Positions 34,705 to 43,600 are shown, counted from the first letter of the stretch. The stretch: DNA of 64,000 nt from Thermocrispum agreste DSM 44070 (GCF_000427905.1 NZ_ATYX01000009.1:172532-236531); one strand, 5' to 3'. Numbers and translations are program-made. Notes: generated by a model not told the origin, from the letters alone.

Positions 34705-36744
34705 TCAGATCGCCCAGCACAGGCGGTAGGCGTCCAAGATCGCCGCGTGAATGTTGCGGCTGGTCACGGCGTCGCCGATGCGGAAGAGCTGGAAGGAACC
34801 GGACTCGTTCCGCACGATGCGTTGCGGCGACAGGCTGATCAGCGCCGGGTAATCGACGGCTCCGTGATTCACCGACAGGTCCTTGAGGTCGAAGTAGAGG
34901 TTGTCCACCGGCACGGTGCCGTGCTCGACCACGACCTGGTCGACGATGCGCGTCTCGGTGGCTTGCGAGTACTCGTTCACCAGCGTCGCTTTGATGCGCC
35001 GGTCGCTGGTTCGCTCCACGGCCACCACGCGCGTGTTGAGCGTCGTGGTCACCGAGTGGTCGGCGAACACTGTCAGGTATGCGGGATAGTTGGTGCTGCC
35101 GACCAGCGGGGCGACGGTGCGTTCGGGAGTGACGATCTCGAGATCCGCGCCGGAGGTGGCGATCATCTCGGCCGCGCTCATCCCGGGGTGATCGCCGTTG
35201 TCGTCGTACAGCAGGACCGACTGCTTCGGCTTCGCCTCCCCGGTCAGGATCTGCCAGCTGTCCGTCACCAGATCCGCGGGCCCGTCCACACCACCGGTGT
35301 TCGGGATTCCACCGGTGGCAACGATGACGACGTCGGGATCCTCCGCCAGCACGTCGTCCGACTCGGCGACGGTGTTGTAGTGGATCTTCACCCCGAGGCG
35401 TTCGCATTCCTGCACGCGCCAGTCGACGATGCCGATCAGGTCACGCCGCCGGGGAAGACGGGCGGCGACTGCAACCTGTCCACCCGGCTGGCTGTTGGCC
35501 TCGAACACGGTCACCGAGTGGCCGCGCTCGGCCAGCACCCTGGCTGCCTCCAGGCCGGCGGGGCCCGCACCCACGACGACCGCGGTCTTCGGGCTGCTGC
35601 TCGGCTCGATGGTGTGGGGCAGCTGGAACTCCCGTCCGGTCGCCGCATTGTGCACGCAGAGGGCGTCCGCCCCCTCGTACACCCGGTCGATGCAGTAGCC
35701 GGCACCCACGCACGGCCGAATACGGTCTTCCTCCTTGGCAGCGACCCGCCGCATCACATGCGGATCGGCCATGTGCGCCCGGGTCATGCCGACCATGTCG
35801 AGCAGACCTTCTGCGATGGCGTACCGGGCCGTCGCCAGGTCGTTGATCCGCCCGGCATGCATGACCGGAACGTCCAGCGCCCGTTTCACCTCTCCGGCGA
35901 ACGCGAGATGGGCCGCGGCCGGGGTGCCCATCGGGGCGATGACCCTGGACAGGTTGTTGTCGGTGTCCAAACTGCCCCGGATCACGCTGAGAAAGTCGAT
36001 CCCCTCCGCGACCAGGCGGCGCGCGATCTCGATTCCGTCGCCGGCGGTGAGGCCGCCGGGTCGCGCTTCGTCGACGGCCATGCGCAGCCCGACGACGAAT
36101 TCGTTGCCCACGCGGCGCCGGATGGCTCGGATCACCTCGATCGGAAACCGCAGGCGACGCTCGAAGTCCCCGCCCCATTCGTCGTCGCGATGGTTGGTCG
36201 CCGGGGACCAGAACTGATCGAGCAGATGCCCGTTGGCCATGAGCTCGATGCCATCCATTCCGCCCGCCCGGCAGCGCTCGGCGGCGTCCGCGTAGGCGGC
36301 GACGATCCGCTCGATGTCCCAGTCCTCGGCGACTTTCGGGAAGGCCCGGTGCTGGGGTTCTCGGTCGCCCGATGCCGAGACGACCGGCAGCCAGTCGCCC
36401 GCGTAGTTGCTGGTGCGGCGGCCCGCATGGGTCACCTGACACATGACCAGCGCACCGTGCTGGTGCACCGCGTCCGCGATCGCAGCCAGATACGGGACCA
36501 CCTCGTCGCGATACAGCGCGATGTTGTTGACGAAGGCGGGTGAATCGGGGGCGACGCACGCCGCGCCACCCATCATGGTCAGCGCAAGACCGCCTTTGGC
36601 CTTCTCCTCGTGGTACCGGAGATACCGCTCCTTCGGCATCCCGTCCTCGGCGTACGCGGGTTCGTGCGACGTGCTGACCACCCGGTTCCTCAGCCGCAGG
36701 TGCTTGAGCCGGAACGGATCGAGCAGCGGATCGGTCGTTGCCAT
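34705..36744 (-). CDS. TMADH/old-yellow-enzyme-family demethylase (N-methylproline demethylase-like)
   Basis: 679 residues. About 1-340 is an FMN barrel of the old yellow enzyme type (MCQVTHAGRRTSN, ELMANGHLLDQFWSP). About 345-363 is the iron-sulfur segment C345-VGA-GY-C351 to C363, and from 388 a dinucleotide domain (VVVGAGPAGLEAARVLAERG). The family oxidatively removes N-methyl groups (trimethylamine, dimethylamine, N-methylproline) or reduces dienoyl-CoA. Spacing of the cysteines matches trimethylamine dehydrogenase, but the second cysteine (position 348) is Ala, so the 4Fe-4S cluster lacks one usual ligand. With PruA next door, N-methylproline or a related imino acid is my preferred substrate. 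Confidence 0.8.
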   Translation of the reverse strand: MATTDPLLDPFRLKHLRLRNRVVSTSHEPAYAEDGMPKERYLRYHEEKAKGGLALTMMGGAACVAPDSPAFVNNIALYRDEVVPYLAAIADAVHQHGALVMCQVTHAGRRTSNYAGDWLPVVSASGDREPQHRAFPKVAEDWDIERIVAAYADAAERCRAGGMDGIELMANGHLLDQFWSPATNHRDDEWGGDFERRLRFPIEVIRAIRRRVGNEFVVGLRMAVDEARPGGLTAGDGIEIARRLVAEGIDFLSVIRGSLDTDNNLSRVIAPMGTPAAAHLAFAGEVKRALDVPVMHAGRINDLATARYAIAEGLLDMVGMTRAHMADPHVMRRVAAKEEDRIRPCVGAGYCIDRVYEGADALCVHNAATGREFQLPHTIEPSSSPKTAVVVGAGPAGLEAARVLAERGHSVTVFEANSQPGGQVAVAARLPRRRDLIGIVDWRVQECERLGVKIHYNTVAESDDVLAEDPDVVIVATGGIPNTGGVDGPADLVTDSWQILTGEAKPKQSVLLYDDNGDHPGMSAAEMIATSGADLEIVTPERTVAPLVGSTNYPAYLTVFADHSVTTTLNTRVVAVERTSDRRIKATLVNEYSQATETRIVDQVVVEHGTVPVDNLYFDLKDLSVNHGAVDYPALISLSPQRIVRNESGSFQLFRIGDAVTSRNIHAAILDAYRLCWAI

Positions 36745-36771
36745 GGGTCTACTCCGTTGCGCGGGTAGGCG

Positions 36772-38418
36772 TCAGACGCCCATGTACGGGTATCGGTAGT
36801 CGGTGTCGGGCGCGAGGTTCTCCTTGATGAACCGACCGCTCACCCACCGCTGCAGGGCCAACGGTGAGCCGATCTTGTCGTTGGTGCCGGACGCCCGGGC
36901 ACCCGCGAACTGCTGCCTGCCGATCAGCATCCCGGCGCACTTGTCGTTGATCGCCAGATAGCCAGCGGCGTCCCGCAACACGTCCAGTGCCTCGTTGATC
37001 GCCTTGCGGTCGGTGGCGTAGACGGATGCGGTCAGACCGTAGGGGCTGGTCCGGTCGGCCAGCTTCAAGGTGTCCAGCCAGTCCCGGTCCTCGTAGACGT
37101 ACACCGTGAGCAGCGGCCCGAAGAACTCCGTGGTCATGGTGAAGGCCATCGGGTCGGTGGTCTCGAAAATGGTCGGGCGCACGAAGTACCCGACTTCCTT
37201 CGACGTGGTCCCACCGGCCACCACCGTGTGGGTTCCGGACGAGTTCGCCCGCGCGATGGCGTCGGCCAGGCGGTCGTGCGCGGCCTCGTCAATCACCGCG
37301 CCGAGGAACGTGCGGTGGTCAGCGACGTCACCTACCACGAGCGATTCGGTCTGCTCGGCGAGCCGGTCCTTCAACCGCTTCCAGATGCTGCGCGGGATGT
37401 AGGCGCGCGACGCGGCCGAGCATTTCTGTCCTTGGAATTCGAACGCGCCCCTGGTCAGACCGGTGAGCAGGGCCTGCAGATCGGCCGACGGGTGGGCGAC
37501 CACCGCGTTCTTGCCACCGGTCTCCCCCACCAGCCGCGGGTAGTTGCGGTAGATGTCGATGTTCTTGGCGACCTTCTTCCACAGCTCGCGGAACACCTGG
37601 GTGGAGCCGACGAAGGCCAATCCGGCGAAGTTCGGGTCGGCCATGGCGACGTCGGTGACGAGCTTGCCATCGCCGTGCACGGTGTTGATGACGCCGGGCG
37701 GCAACCCTGCTTCCTCGAAGACCCGCCGGACGACGTCCGAGCTCAACGCGGACTTCTCCGACGGCTTCCACACCACGGTGTTGCCCATCATCGCCGCCAT
37801 GGCGGGCAGATTGCCGGCGATGTTGGTGAAGTTGAACGGGCTGACGGCGAGCACGAAGCCTTCCAGCCCCCGCTGGTCCAGGTAGTTGTTCTCGCCTTGC
37901 ACCGAACGGGGCTGCCGGGTGTAGATCTCTTCGGCGTAGTAGGCGTTGTACCGCAGCAGGTCGGCCAGCTCGCACACGCCGTCGATCTCGGCCTGGTGGA
38001 ACGTCTTGGACTGATTCAGCATGGTGGCGGCGTTGACCTCGTCGCGGTACTTGCCGGTCAACAGCTCGGCCGCGCGCAGGAACACAGAGATGCGTTCCCA
38101 CCACGGCAGGCGGGACCATTCGTGCCGTGCTTCCAACGCGGCCGTGATCGCGTCGCGGACGTGCTGCTCGTCGGCCAGGCTGAGCCTGCCGATCACTCGG
38201 CGATGTTCGTGGGGCACCACGACCGGCATGGACCGCTCAGTTTCGAAGACCTTGTCGCCGATGGCCAGCGGGATCGGCTGGGTGAGCTCGGAAAGCCGCT
38301 TGATCTCCGCCTTCAGCGACTCGGCCTCGGGCGAACCCGGCCGGTATTCCCGGACCGGCTCGTTCTGTGGAGCCGGTACGCGGAAGTTTCCTTGCACGGG
38401 ATGGTTGACACCAATCAC
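36772..38418 (-). CDS. pruA: L-glutamate gamma-semialdehyde dehydrogenase (1-pyrroline-5-carboxylate dehydrogenase)
   Basis: 548 residues from GTG 38418 (GGAG eight bases upstream), the length of the single-domain actinobacterial enzyme. AVSPFNFTNIAGNLPA, ETGGKNAVVAHPSADL (general base Glu) and the catalytic Cys in FEFQGQKCSAASRAY are all present. It oxidises glutamate semialdehyde to glutamate with NAD, the last step of proline breakdown. No proline dehydrogenase is next to it; instead flavin oxidases surround it, which points to an unusual proline-like substrate. Confidence 0.92.
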   Translation of the reverse strand: MIGVNHPVQGNFRVPAPQNEPVREYRPGSPEAESLKAEIKRLSELTQPIPLAIGDKVFETERSMPVVVPHEHRRVIGRLSLADEQHVRDAITAALEARHEWSRLPWWERISVFLRAAELLTGKYRDEVNAATMLNQSKTFHQAEIDGVCELADLLRYNAYYAEEIYTRQPRSVQGENNYLDQRGLEGFVLAVSPFNFTNIAGNLPAMAAMMGNTVVWKPSEKSALSSDVVRRVFEEAGLPPGVINTVHGDGKLVTDVAMADPNFAGLAFVGSTQVFRELWKKVAKNIDIYRNYPRLVGETGGKNAVVAHPSADLQALLTGLTRGAFEFQGQKCSAASRAYIPRSIWKRLKDRLAEQTESLVVGDVADHRTFLGAVIDEAAHDRLADAIARANSSGTHTVVAGGTTSKEVGYFVRPTIFETTDPMAFTMTTEFFGPLLTVYVYEDRDWLDTLKLADRTSPYGLTASVYATDRKAINEALDVLRDAAGYLAINDKCAGMLIGRQQFAGARASGTNDKIGSPLALQRWVSGRFIKENLAPDTDYRYPYMGV

Positions 38419-38431
38419 GGGGCTGCTCCAA

Positions 38432-39703
38432 TCACACGAGCTCGGGGGTTCGGATACGCACGCCGAAACGGTCGAGACGGAACGGTGTGAGCAGGGCATG
38501 CTCGGTTCGCTGGGCGATCTCGCGGGCGGCCAAGGCCCCGGTCACCGGCCCGAGCGTCACGCCGAGCGTGCCGTGCCCGGTGGCGAGGTAGAGGCCTTCG
38601 TGGGTGGGCACGGGCCCGATCACCGGCAGGTCGTCCGCGGTCGTCGGGCGGTGACCAACCCACTCGACGTCGATCTCGGTGGGCCGCCAGGTCTTCAGGT
38701 AGGACAGTCCTTCGCGGACGACCGTGTCCAAGCGTTTGCGGTCGAGTTCGAAGTCACGGCGTCCGATGTCGAACGTGCCGGACAGCCGGACCGCACCACC
38801 GAACGGCGAGCACGCGACCATGCTTTCGTAGAGCTTGAGCGGATGAGAGGGCGCCGTTCCCCGGCCGTAGGCCGTCATGCTGGTGCCCTTCGCAGCTTCC
38901 AGCGGAACCGGCACGCCCAGTGGTTTCAGCAGGGCGCGCGATGCGTATCCCGCGGCGACCACGACCTGGTCGGCTTCGAGCTGCCGGCCCTCCGAGGTGT
39001 CGACGGTCCATTTCCCACCGGGTCGCGATTGGAGCCGGACGGCCGCATCGTGCTCGATGACCGCGCCGCCGTTGGCTGCCAGGGCTTTCGCCAACCCGGC
39101 AGTCAGCGTCTCCGGGCGTACATGCCGCTCTGAGACCAGGTGGACGACTCCCGCCAGGTCCGGGCGGAGGGCAGGATCGAAGGCGACGATGTCCTGGCCG
39201 CGGTGGACTTCGATCTCGCCGACGTAGCCCAGCGAGCGCATCCGATCGGTCAGCCGCCGGAACTGCTGAAGATTCGCGGCGCGCTTGAACACCACGGCGA
39301 GCCCTTCGGTGTGGTGCTCGAAGGTGACGCCGCGCTCGAGGAGCGAGTCGACGTGCTCATGGGCGTGACGGGCGAGGGCCTGGAGGGCGGCCGTTGCCCG
39401 GCTGCTTCGCCTCTTGGAGCAGGCCCGCAGGAACCTCATGACCCAGGAGGCGAAATCCCACTCCAGATGCGGGCGCAGACGTGCCGGGGCTGCAGAGCTG
39501 AAGAGGCTACGCACCGCGTCCCGCACCGCGCCTGGCGCGGCCCGGGGGACTGACAAAAACGGCGTGATCCACCCGGCATTGCCAGCCGAAGCTCCTGCGC
39601 CCACCGCGCCCGCGTCGAGCACGGTCACCTCGAGACCGAGATCGGACAGCTCGTAGGCACATGCCAGTCCGATGACGCCCGCGCCGATGACCACGATCGT
39701 CAT
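38432..39703 (-). CDS. DadA-like FAD-dependent amino acid oxidase/dehydrogenase
   Basis: 423 residues from ATG 39703 (GGGAG seven bases upstream). IVVIGAGVIGLACAYELSD binds FAD, GAGASAGNAGWITPF follows as in D-amino acid dehydrogenase and D-hydroxyproline dehydrogenase, and LYLATGHGTLGVTLGP ends the domain. It probably oxidises a secondary or D-amino acid to an imine. First gene of the catabolic run, divergent from the GntR regulator. A ten-codon frame overlaps its start. Confidence 0.85.
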   Translation of the reverse strand: MTIVVIGAGVIGLACAYELSDLGLEVTVLDAGAVGAGASAGNAGWITPFLSVPRAAPGAVRDAVRSLFSSAAPARLRPHLEWDFASWVMRFLRACSKRRSSRATAALQALARHAHEHVDSLLERGVTFEHHTEGLAVVFKRAANLQQFRRLTDRMRSLGYVGEIEVHRGQDIVAFDPALRPDLAGVVHLVSERHVRPETLTAGLAKALAANGGAVIEHDAAVRLQSRPGGKWTVDTSEGRQLEADQVVVAAGYASRALLKPLGVPVPLEAAKGTSMTAYGRGTAPSHPLKLYESMVACSPFGGAVRLSGTFDIGRRDFELDRKRLDTVVREGLSYLKTWRPTEIDVEWVGHRPTTADDLPVIGPVPTHEGLYLATGHGTLGVTLGPVTGALAAREIAQRTEHALLTPFRLDRFGVRIRTPELV

Positions 39704-39732
39704 CGGGCGGCTCCCGCCAGCTCGCCAGTCAC
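39700..39732 (-). CDS. possible 10-residue leader peptide coupled to the DadA-like gene
   Basis: GTG 39732, with AAGGGAG six bases upstream, opens a frame reading MTGELAGAAR and stopping in an ATGA overlap with the dadA-like ATG. The strong ribosome site suits this mini-frame better than any alternative start of the main gene. It may couple or tune translation; no attenuator is evident. Confidence 0.35.
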   Translation of the reverse strand: MTGELAGAAR

Positions 39733-40168
39733 GTAGTACTCCCTTCACATCGGCGCCCGTCGCTCGCGCGGATCAGGCGGCACGTCCTGCACTCCCTAGC
39801 GGGCCGGGACATCCGGGGTTCCCCGTCGGCAGTGCTCCGGTCACCGAAACCGAGTCCAAAACACCGCACCTCGGTGCACCCGAATCCCAGGTCCACCCGG
39901 CGCTTGCGGGTGCCCCCGAACTCTGGTCACCCGAACTGTCGTTCGGTGCACCCGCACGCCCGTCACCCGATGCGCGGTCCGGACGACCGGGCGCCGGGTG
40001 CCATCGACCCGGACTGCCTGTGCTCGGTTCGCCGGTGCCTCGGCCGCCCGAGTCACGGTCGGTTTGCCGGAACGTCGGCAGCCCGGGCCGTGGTCGGGAT
40101 CCGCCGACCGCGTCCCGAACCGTGGCCCGATCACCCGAACCGGGGTTCGTCACACGGACGACGGTAAA
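39733..40168. repeat. intergenic stretch with degenerate CACCCGAA repeats
   Basis: About 435 bases between divergent catabolic operon and regulator. From 39840 to 40145 variants of GTCACCCGAAC / GTGCACCCGAA / GTGCCCCCGAAC recur roughly every 20-30 bases, at least eight times. Open frames across it are low-complexity and not genes. It might bind a regulator at many sites or be a slipped-repeat remnant. Confidence 0.5.
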
Positions 40169-40206
40169 TGTGATCACACATCACAGTCAACCCGATGTGA
40201 TAACAG
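40169..40206 (+). promoter_or_regulatory. probable GntR operator
   Basis: TGTGATCACA (40169-40178) is a perfect palindrome, followed by ATCACA and then TGTGATAAC as a spaced inverted pair. Inverted TGTGAT/ATCACA half-sites of this kind are usual for FadR-type regulators. TAGGAT at 40218-40223 is the likely -10 of the regulator gene. Confidence 0.6.
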
Positions 40207-40229
40207 ATCTCGCGCGGTAGGATCGTCTT

Positions 40230-40946
40230 GTGGCTTACCTACGCGATCCCGGACAGGCGGACCCGGCGGCACCCGTCGTCGCCGCTCCCCTTGCCGATCA
40301 GGTTTTCGCGCTGCTCCGCGGATGGATCATCAACGGAGAACTGCTTCCGGGCGACCGACTGCGCATCCGCGATCTGGCCGACCGCGTCGGCACAAGCGTG
40401 ATGCCGGTGCGCGAGGCGGTACGCAGACTGGTGGAATCCGGCCTCGCCGTGCACGAGCCCTACAAAGGCGCCACCGTGCGCGAACTCGACGTCACCGAGC
40501 TCGAACACGCCTACGACGTGCGCATCCTGCTGGAAGGCGAATGCGCTCGGCTCGGCACACGGGCGGCGCCGCTCGTGGTGGCCGACCGTATGCAGGAACA
40601 CTGGGAGCTGCTCGAGCAGGCTGCCCGGAACGATGACGTCACCGAGGCCCTGCACCAGGACGAACTCCTGCTCGGCGCGCTGTACGAAGCCTCGGGCAAT
40701 ACTGTCCTCGTCGACCTCATCCGGGGCCTGTGGGACAGGTGTCGCCCGTACAAGGTCGTCTGGGCGAGCAAGGCCAGCGAGAAGGGCAACGTCAGCCTGT
40801 GGCACTACAAGCCGGACCTCATCGAAGCAGTACGGAATCGGGACAGCGACGCTGCCGCTGACATCGTGCGGACTTCGTACCAGAAGGCCAAGACCGCCAT
40901 CCGCGAGGCATTGGCGCGCACCAAGTCCAGCGTCGGCCGCGTGTGA
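40230..40946 (+). CDS. GntR-family regulator (FadR/FCD subfamily)
   Basis: 238 residues. N-terminal winged helix (LLPGDRLRIRDLADRVGTSVMPVREAVRRL is the recognition region) and an all-helical FCD ligand domain from about 95. GTG 40230 lies six bases after a -10 box, so the message is probably leaderless. FadR-type regulators respond to acids or amino acids. It is divergent from the catabolic operon at 31-39.7 kb and most likely represses it until the substrate appears. Confidence 0.85.
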   Translation: MAYLRDPGQADPAAPVVAAPLADQVFALLRGWIINGELLPGDRLRIRDLADRVGTSVMPVREAVRRLVESGLAVHEPYKGATVRELDVTELEHAYDVRILLEGECARLGTRAAPLVVADRMQEHWELLEQAARNDDVTEALHQDELLLGALYEASGNTVLVDLIRGLWDRCRPYKVVWASKASEKGNVSLWHYKPDLIEAVRNRDSDAAADIVRTSYQKAKTAIREALARTKSSVGRV

Positions 40947-40979
40947 TCGCCCACCGCCACGCGACGTCGAAGGGTGTGA

Positions 40980-41687
40980 TCACGATCGGTCACTGTCGTC
41001 GCGGCTCCCAGATCGGCACCGACCGCCGGACGATCGCATCGCTATTCCGTCCAGAATGACCTCGGCGCCCAGCCTGAACTGCTCGTCGAAATCGTCGAGT
41101 TCGACCGGAGCATGCTGGGCGAGCAGCGGAGCGTGAGCCGCAAGATGTTCCGCGACCGCCGAACGGATCTGCTTGTCACCTTCGGGTGTGCGCACCGTGG
41201 CCCACCAGGAGCTTTCCGCCGCCGCGAACCCGATCGCGTAGTTGGTGAGTGCGCCGACCGCCGCGACCAGAGTGGCGCCCGTCAGCCCCGCTTCGATCAA
41301 CGAGGCGTGAAACCGCTCCGAACGACGCAGCGCGTTCGGGCCGATGAGCGGCCGCGTCGACATCAGCGTGGGCATCCAGCGGTGCCTGAGCATGACCTCG
41401 CGCATCCGGCACAGCTGTTCCAGCACAGCGTCCCGCCACGGCATACCGTCCGCGGCCGGCTCGATCTCCCCGATCACCGCGTCGAGGGCAAAGTCCAAGA
41501 CGTCCTCCCGACCCGACACGTACTCGTACACCGACATCGGCGCCACGCCGAGCCGCCGGGCCAACGCACGCATCGAGAAGCCGTCCAGCCCGCTCACGTC
41601 GAGCAGGCCGACGGCGGCTTGCACGATGCGTTTCCGGGAGAGCCGGGGCCGGTGAGCGGGTTCCGTTCGGAACCAAACCGAGTCCAT
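40980..41687 (-). CDS. TetR-family regulator
   Basis: 235 residues from ATG 41687. Helix-turn-helix: KRIVQAAVGLLDVSGLDGFS, then MRALARRLGVAPMSVYEYV. The C-terminal ligand part has the layout of the TetR_C class (long helices, FAAAESSWWAT). Only 49 bases separate its start from the divergent DUF885-like gene, and that gap holds an 18-bp palindrome. It probably controls both genes. Confidence 0.85.
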   Translation of the reverse strand: MDSVWFRTEPAHRPRLSRKRIVQAAVGLLDVSGLDGFSMRALARRLGVAPMSVYEYVSGREDVLDFALDAVIGEIEPAADGMPWRDAVLEQLCRMREVMLRHRWMPTLMSTRPLIGPNALRRSERFHASLIEAGLTGATLVAAVGALTNYAIGFAAAESSWWATVRTPEGDKQIRSAVAEHLAAHAPLLAQHAPVELDDFDEQFRLGAEVILDGIAMRSSGGRCRSGSRDDSDRS

Positions 41688-41702
41688 GGTTCCACCGTAC
41701 AC

Positions 41703-41720
41703 CGTACGGAATTCCGTACG
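41703..41720. promoter_or_regulatory. 18-bp perfect palindrome, likely TetR operator
   Basis: CGTACGGAATTCCGTACG lies in the gap between the divergent TetR and DUF885-like genes. Perfect palindromes of this length are usual for TetR dimers. Confidence 0.7.
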
Positions 41721-41736
41721 ACTACTTTCCAGGTGC

Positions 41737-42897
41737 ATGAGCGACGATCAGGACTGGCAGCGCCGCTACTGCTTCCTCGCGTTACGACTGAATCGCCTGC
41801 TGCATGGCAGCGCCCTGCTCTACTACGGTCCGGCAGAGTGGCAATCACAGGTGGCGGCAGAAGAGCCCACTGCGGCGGAATTGCTGATCGACGAGGCAGA
41901 CGAGCTCTTGGCTGACGCAGACTCGCCGCACCTCGTCGCCCATCTCGACGCAATGAAGGCAGTCGCGCGATTCACGACCGGGCAGCCGATGCCCTTCGGC
42001 GACCTGGTGGACGCGATCGTCGGCCTGCCGGCGGAGTGGATTCCCGAGACCATCTTCGAACACGCCCACGAACTGCTCGACCGAGCGCTGCCGCCCCGGC
42101 ACGGGTCCCTGGCGGAGCGCTACCAGGCGTGGCAGCGGCACTACTCGGTCACCGATCTTCGGTTGATGGAACGTCTCGTCCTCAAGACAGATCACGAGTG
42201 CCGAGTGCGTACTCGCCGAATCCTCGGCATCGAGCCCGACGACGCCGTCGACTGTCAGGTCGTGCCTGACGCTCATTTCCACTTCGCCGGCCTGTACCGG
42301 CCGACCGCGCCGTCGACGATCTTCGTCAACGCCGGCAGACCCTTCAACGTCGCCGATCTGATCTACAACGTGGCCCACGAAAGCCACCCGGGCCACATCG
42401 CCGAGACACGCACCAAGATCCGTCGAGCCACCCGCCTCGACCAGCGAATTCGTTTCCTCTTCTCACCGTCTCTCGCGCTCGGCGAAGGCATCGGGCTGGC
42501 CGCCGAGTCCGTCATCTTCCCCGGCACCGAAGCGACGGAATGGCTTCGCCACACAGTGCTTCCGGACACCGGGATCGAGTACGACGGAAGCGATGTCGCC
42601 GACATCCACCTGGCCAAGAACATGCTGTGGGGTGTGTGGGCCAACACTGCCCTGATGGCCGCCGAGGGCCGGGCGAACGACGACATCGCCGACTATTTGG
42701 CGCAGTGGGCGCTCTACGACGACGACGAGATCACCGCCGTGGTTCCCGCCATGAAACCCTCACCGATGTCCGCCTACTACCTGAGCTACTTCCACACCTG
42801 GAACCTGGTGCGGCATCTTGCGGCCGACGCCGGAGCCATGTTCAAGCTCCTGACCGAGCACTGGCTTCCTCGGGACGTCACGCGCCTGGTGCGGTGA
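41737..42897 (+). CDS. DUF885-like putative metallo-hydrolase
   Basis: 386 residues from ATG 41737 (MSDDQDWQRRY). All helical in outlook. The motif VAHESHPGHIAETR matches the H-E-A-x-P-G-H-H pattern of the DUF885/gluzincin-like peptidases, and a downstream Glu (LGEGIGLAAES) could be the third metal ligand. No signal peptide, so it works in the cytosol. Substrate unknown; the divergent TetR suggests induction by a small molecule. Its end overlaps the convergent lysE end by 20 bases. Confidence 0.6.
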   Translation: MSDDQDWQRRYCFLALRLNRLLHGSALLYYGPAEWQSQVAAEEPTAAELLIDEADELLADADSPHLVAHLDAMKAVARFTTGQPMPFGDLVDAIVGLPAEWIPETIFEHAHELLDRALPPRHGSLAERYQAWQRHYSVTDLRLMERLVLKTDHECRVRTRRILGIEPDDAVDCQVVPDAHFHFAGLYRPTAPSTIFVNAGRPFNVADLIYNVAHESHPGHIAETRTKIRRATRLDQRIRFLFSPSLALGEGIGLAAESVIFPGTEATEWLRHTVLPDTGIEYDGSDVADIHLAKNMLWGVWANTALMAAEGRANDDIADYLAQWALYDDDEITAVVPAMKPSPMSAYYLSYFHTWNLVRHLAADAGAMFKLLTEHWLPRDVTRLVR

Positions 42898-43522
42898 CCC
42901 GGGCGAGGACAAGCTTGGCCGCGACCAGGAGCATCGTGGCGGCGACGACGATCTCGAGTAGCTGCCATGCGCGCGGGCGGGCCAGTAGCGGTGCGAGCTT
43001 GCGTGCCCCGAACCCGAGGCTGGTGAACCACACGACGCTGGCCGTTGCCGCGCCCGCGGCGAACAACCACCGACCGTCGAGCGCACCGTGGGCAGCGTCG
43101 TACGTGGCAGCGATCGAGCCGATCAGCAGCACGGTGTCCAAGTAAACGTGCGGATTGAGCCAGGTCAACGCAACGGTCCGGGCGATGACGCGGCCACGGG
43201 ACTCCCCCACCGGCCTCCCGTCGGTGGCGATCAACGCGCCCGGAGAGAACGCCCGGCGGAGCGAACTCGCCGCGTACCACAACAGGAACGCGACGCCGAA
43301 CCAGGTGACGGCGTCGATGAGCCAGTGAGCGTGGGCGACGGCTGTCCCGACACCGGCGACACCGGCAGTGATCAGAACGATGTCGGACACCACGCACACG
43401 GCGATCACTGCGGCGGTGTGGCTTCGCGTCATCCCCTGGCGCAGCACGTACGCGTTCTGAGCTCCGATGGCGACGATCAGGGATCCCCCGGTCAGGAACC
43501 CGGCACCGAAAGGAACGAGCAC
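42878..43522 (-). CDS. lysE: LysE/ArgO-type amino acid exporter
   Basis: About 214 residues from GTG 43522 (GTG 43531 also possible). FLTGGSLIVAIGAQNAYVLRQG is the LysE signature with the first span; TWLNPHVYLDTVLLIG is the second conserved stretch. Six predicted spans. LysE exports lysine and arginine when pools rise. The divergent LysG-type regulator supports this assignment. Confidence 0.85.
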   Translation of the reverse strand: MLVPFGAGFLTGGSLIVAIGAQNAYVLRQGMTRSHTAAVIAVCVVSDIVLITAGVAGVGTAVAHAHWLIDAVTWFGVAFLLWYAASSLRRAFSPGALIATDGRPVGESRGRVIARTVALTWLNPHVYLDTVLLIGSIAATYDAAHGALDGRWLFAAGAATASVVWFTSLGFGARKLAPLLARPRAWQLLEIVVAATMLLVAAKLVLARVTAPGA

Positions 43523-43567
43523 GCATTCCACGCTAAGGCGCGATCGGGAACAGTTCAGCGAAAGATT

Positions 43568-43582
43568 CTTCAGTATTTGAAG
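43568..43582. promoter_or_regulatory. LysR-type operator between lysE and lysG
   Basis: CTTCA-GTATT-TGAAG, a perfect inverted repeat of the T-N11-A kind, sits in the divergent promoter region. Confidence 0.65.
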
Positions 43583-43600
43583 CTGTGCTTCACTGAGCTC

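Noticed and set aside
39773-40177. Minus-strand frames of 97 and 134 codons in the regulator control region
   Set aside because: They simply translate the CACCCGAA repeats; no start signal and no plausible protein.
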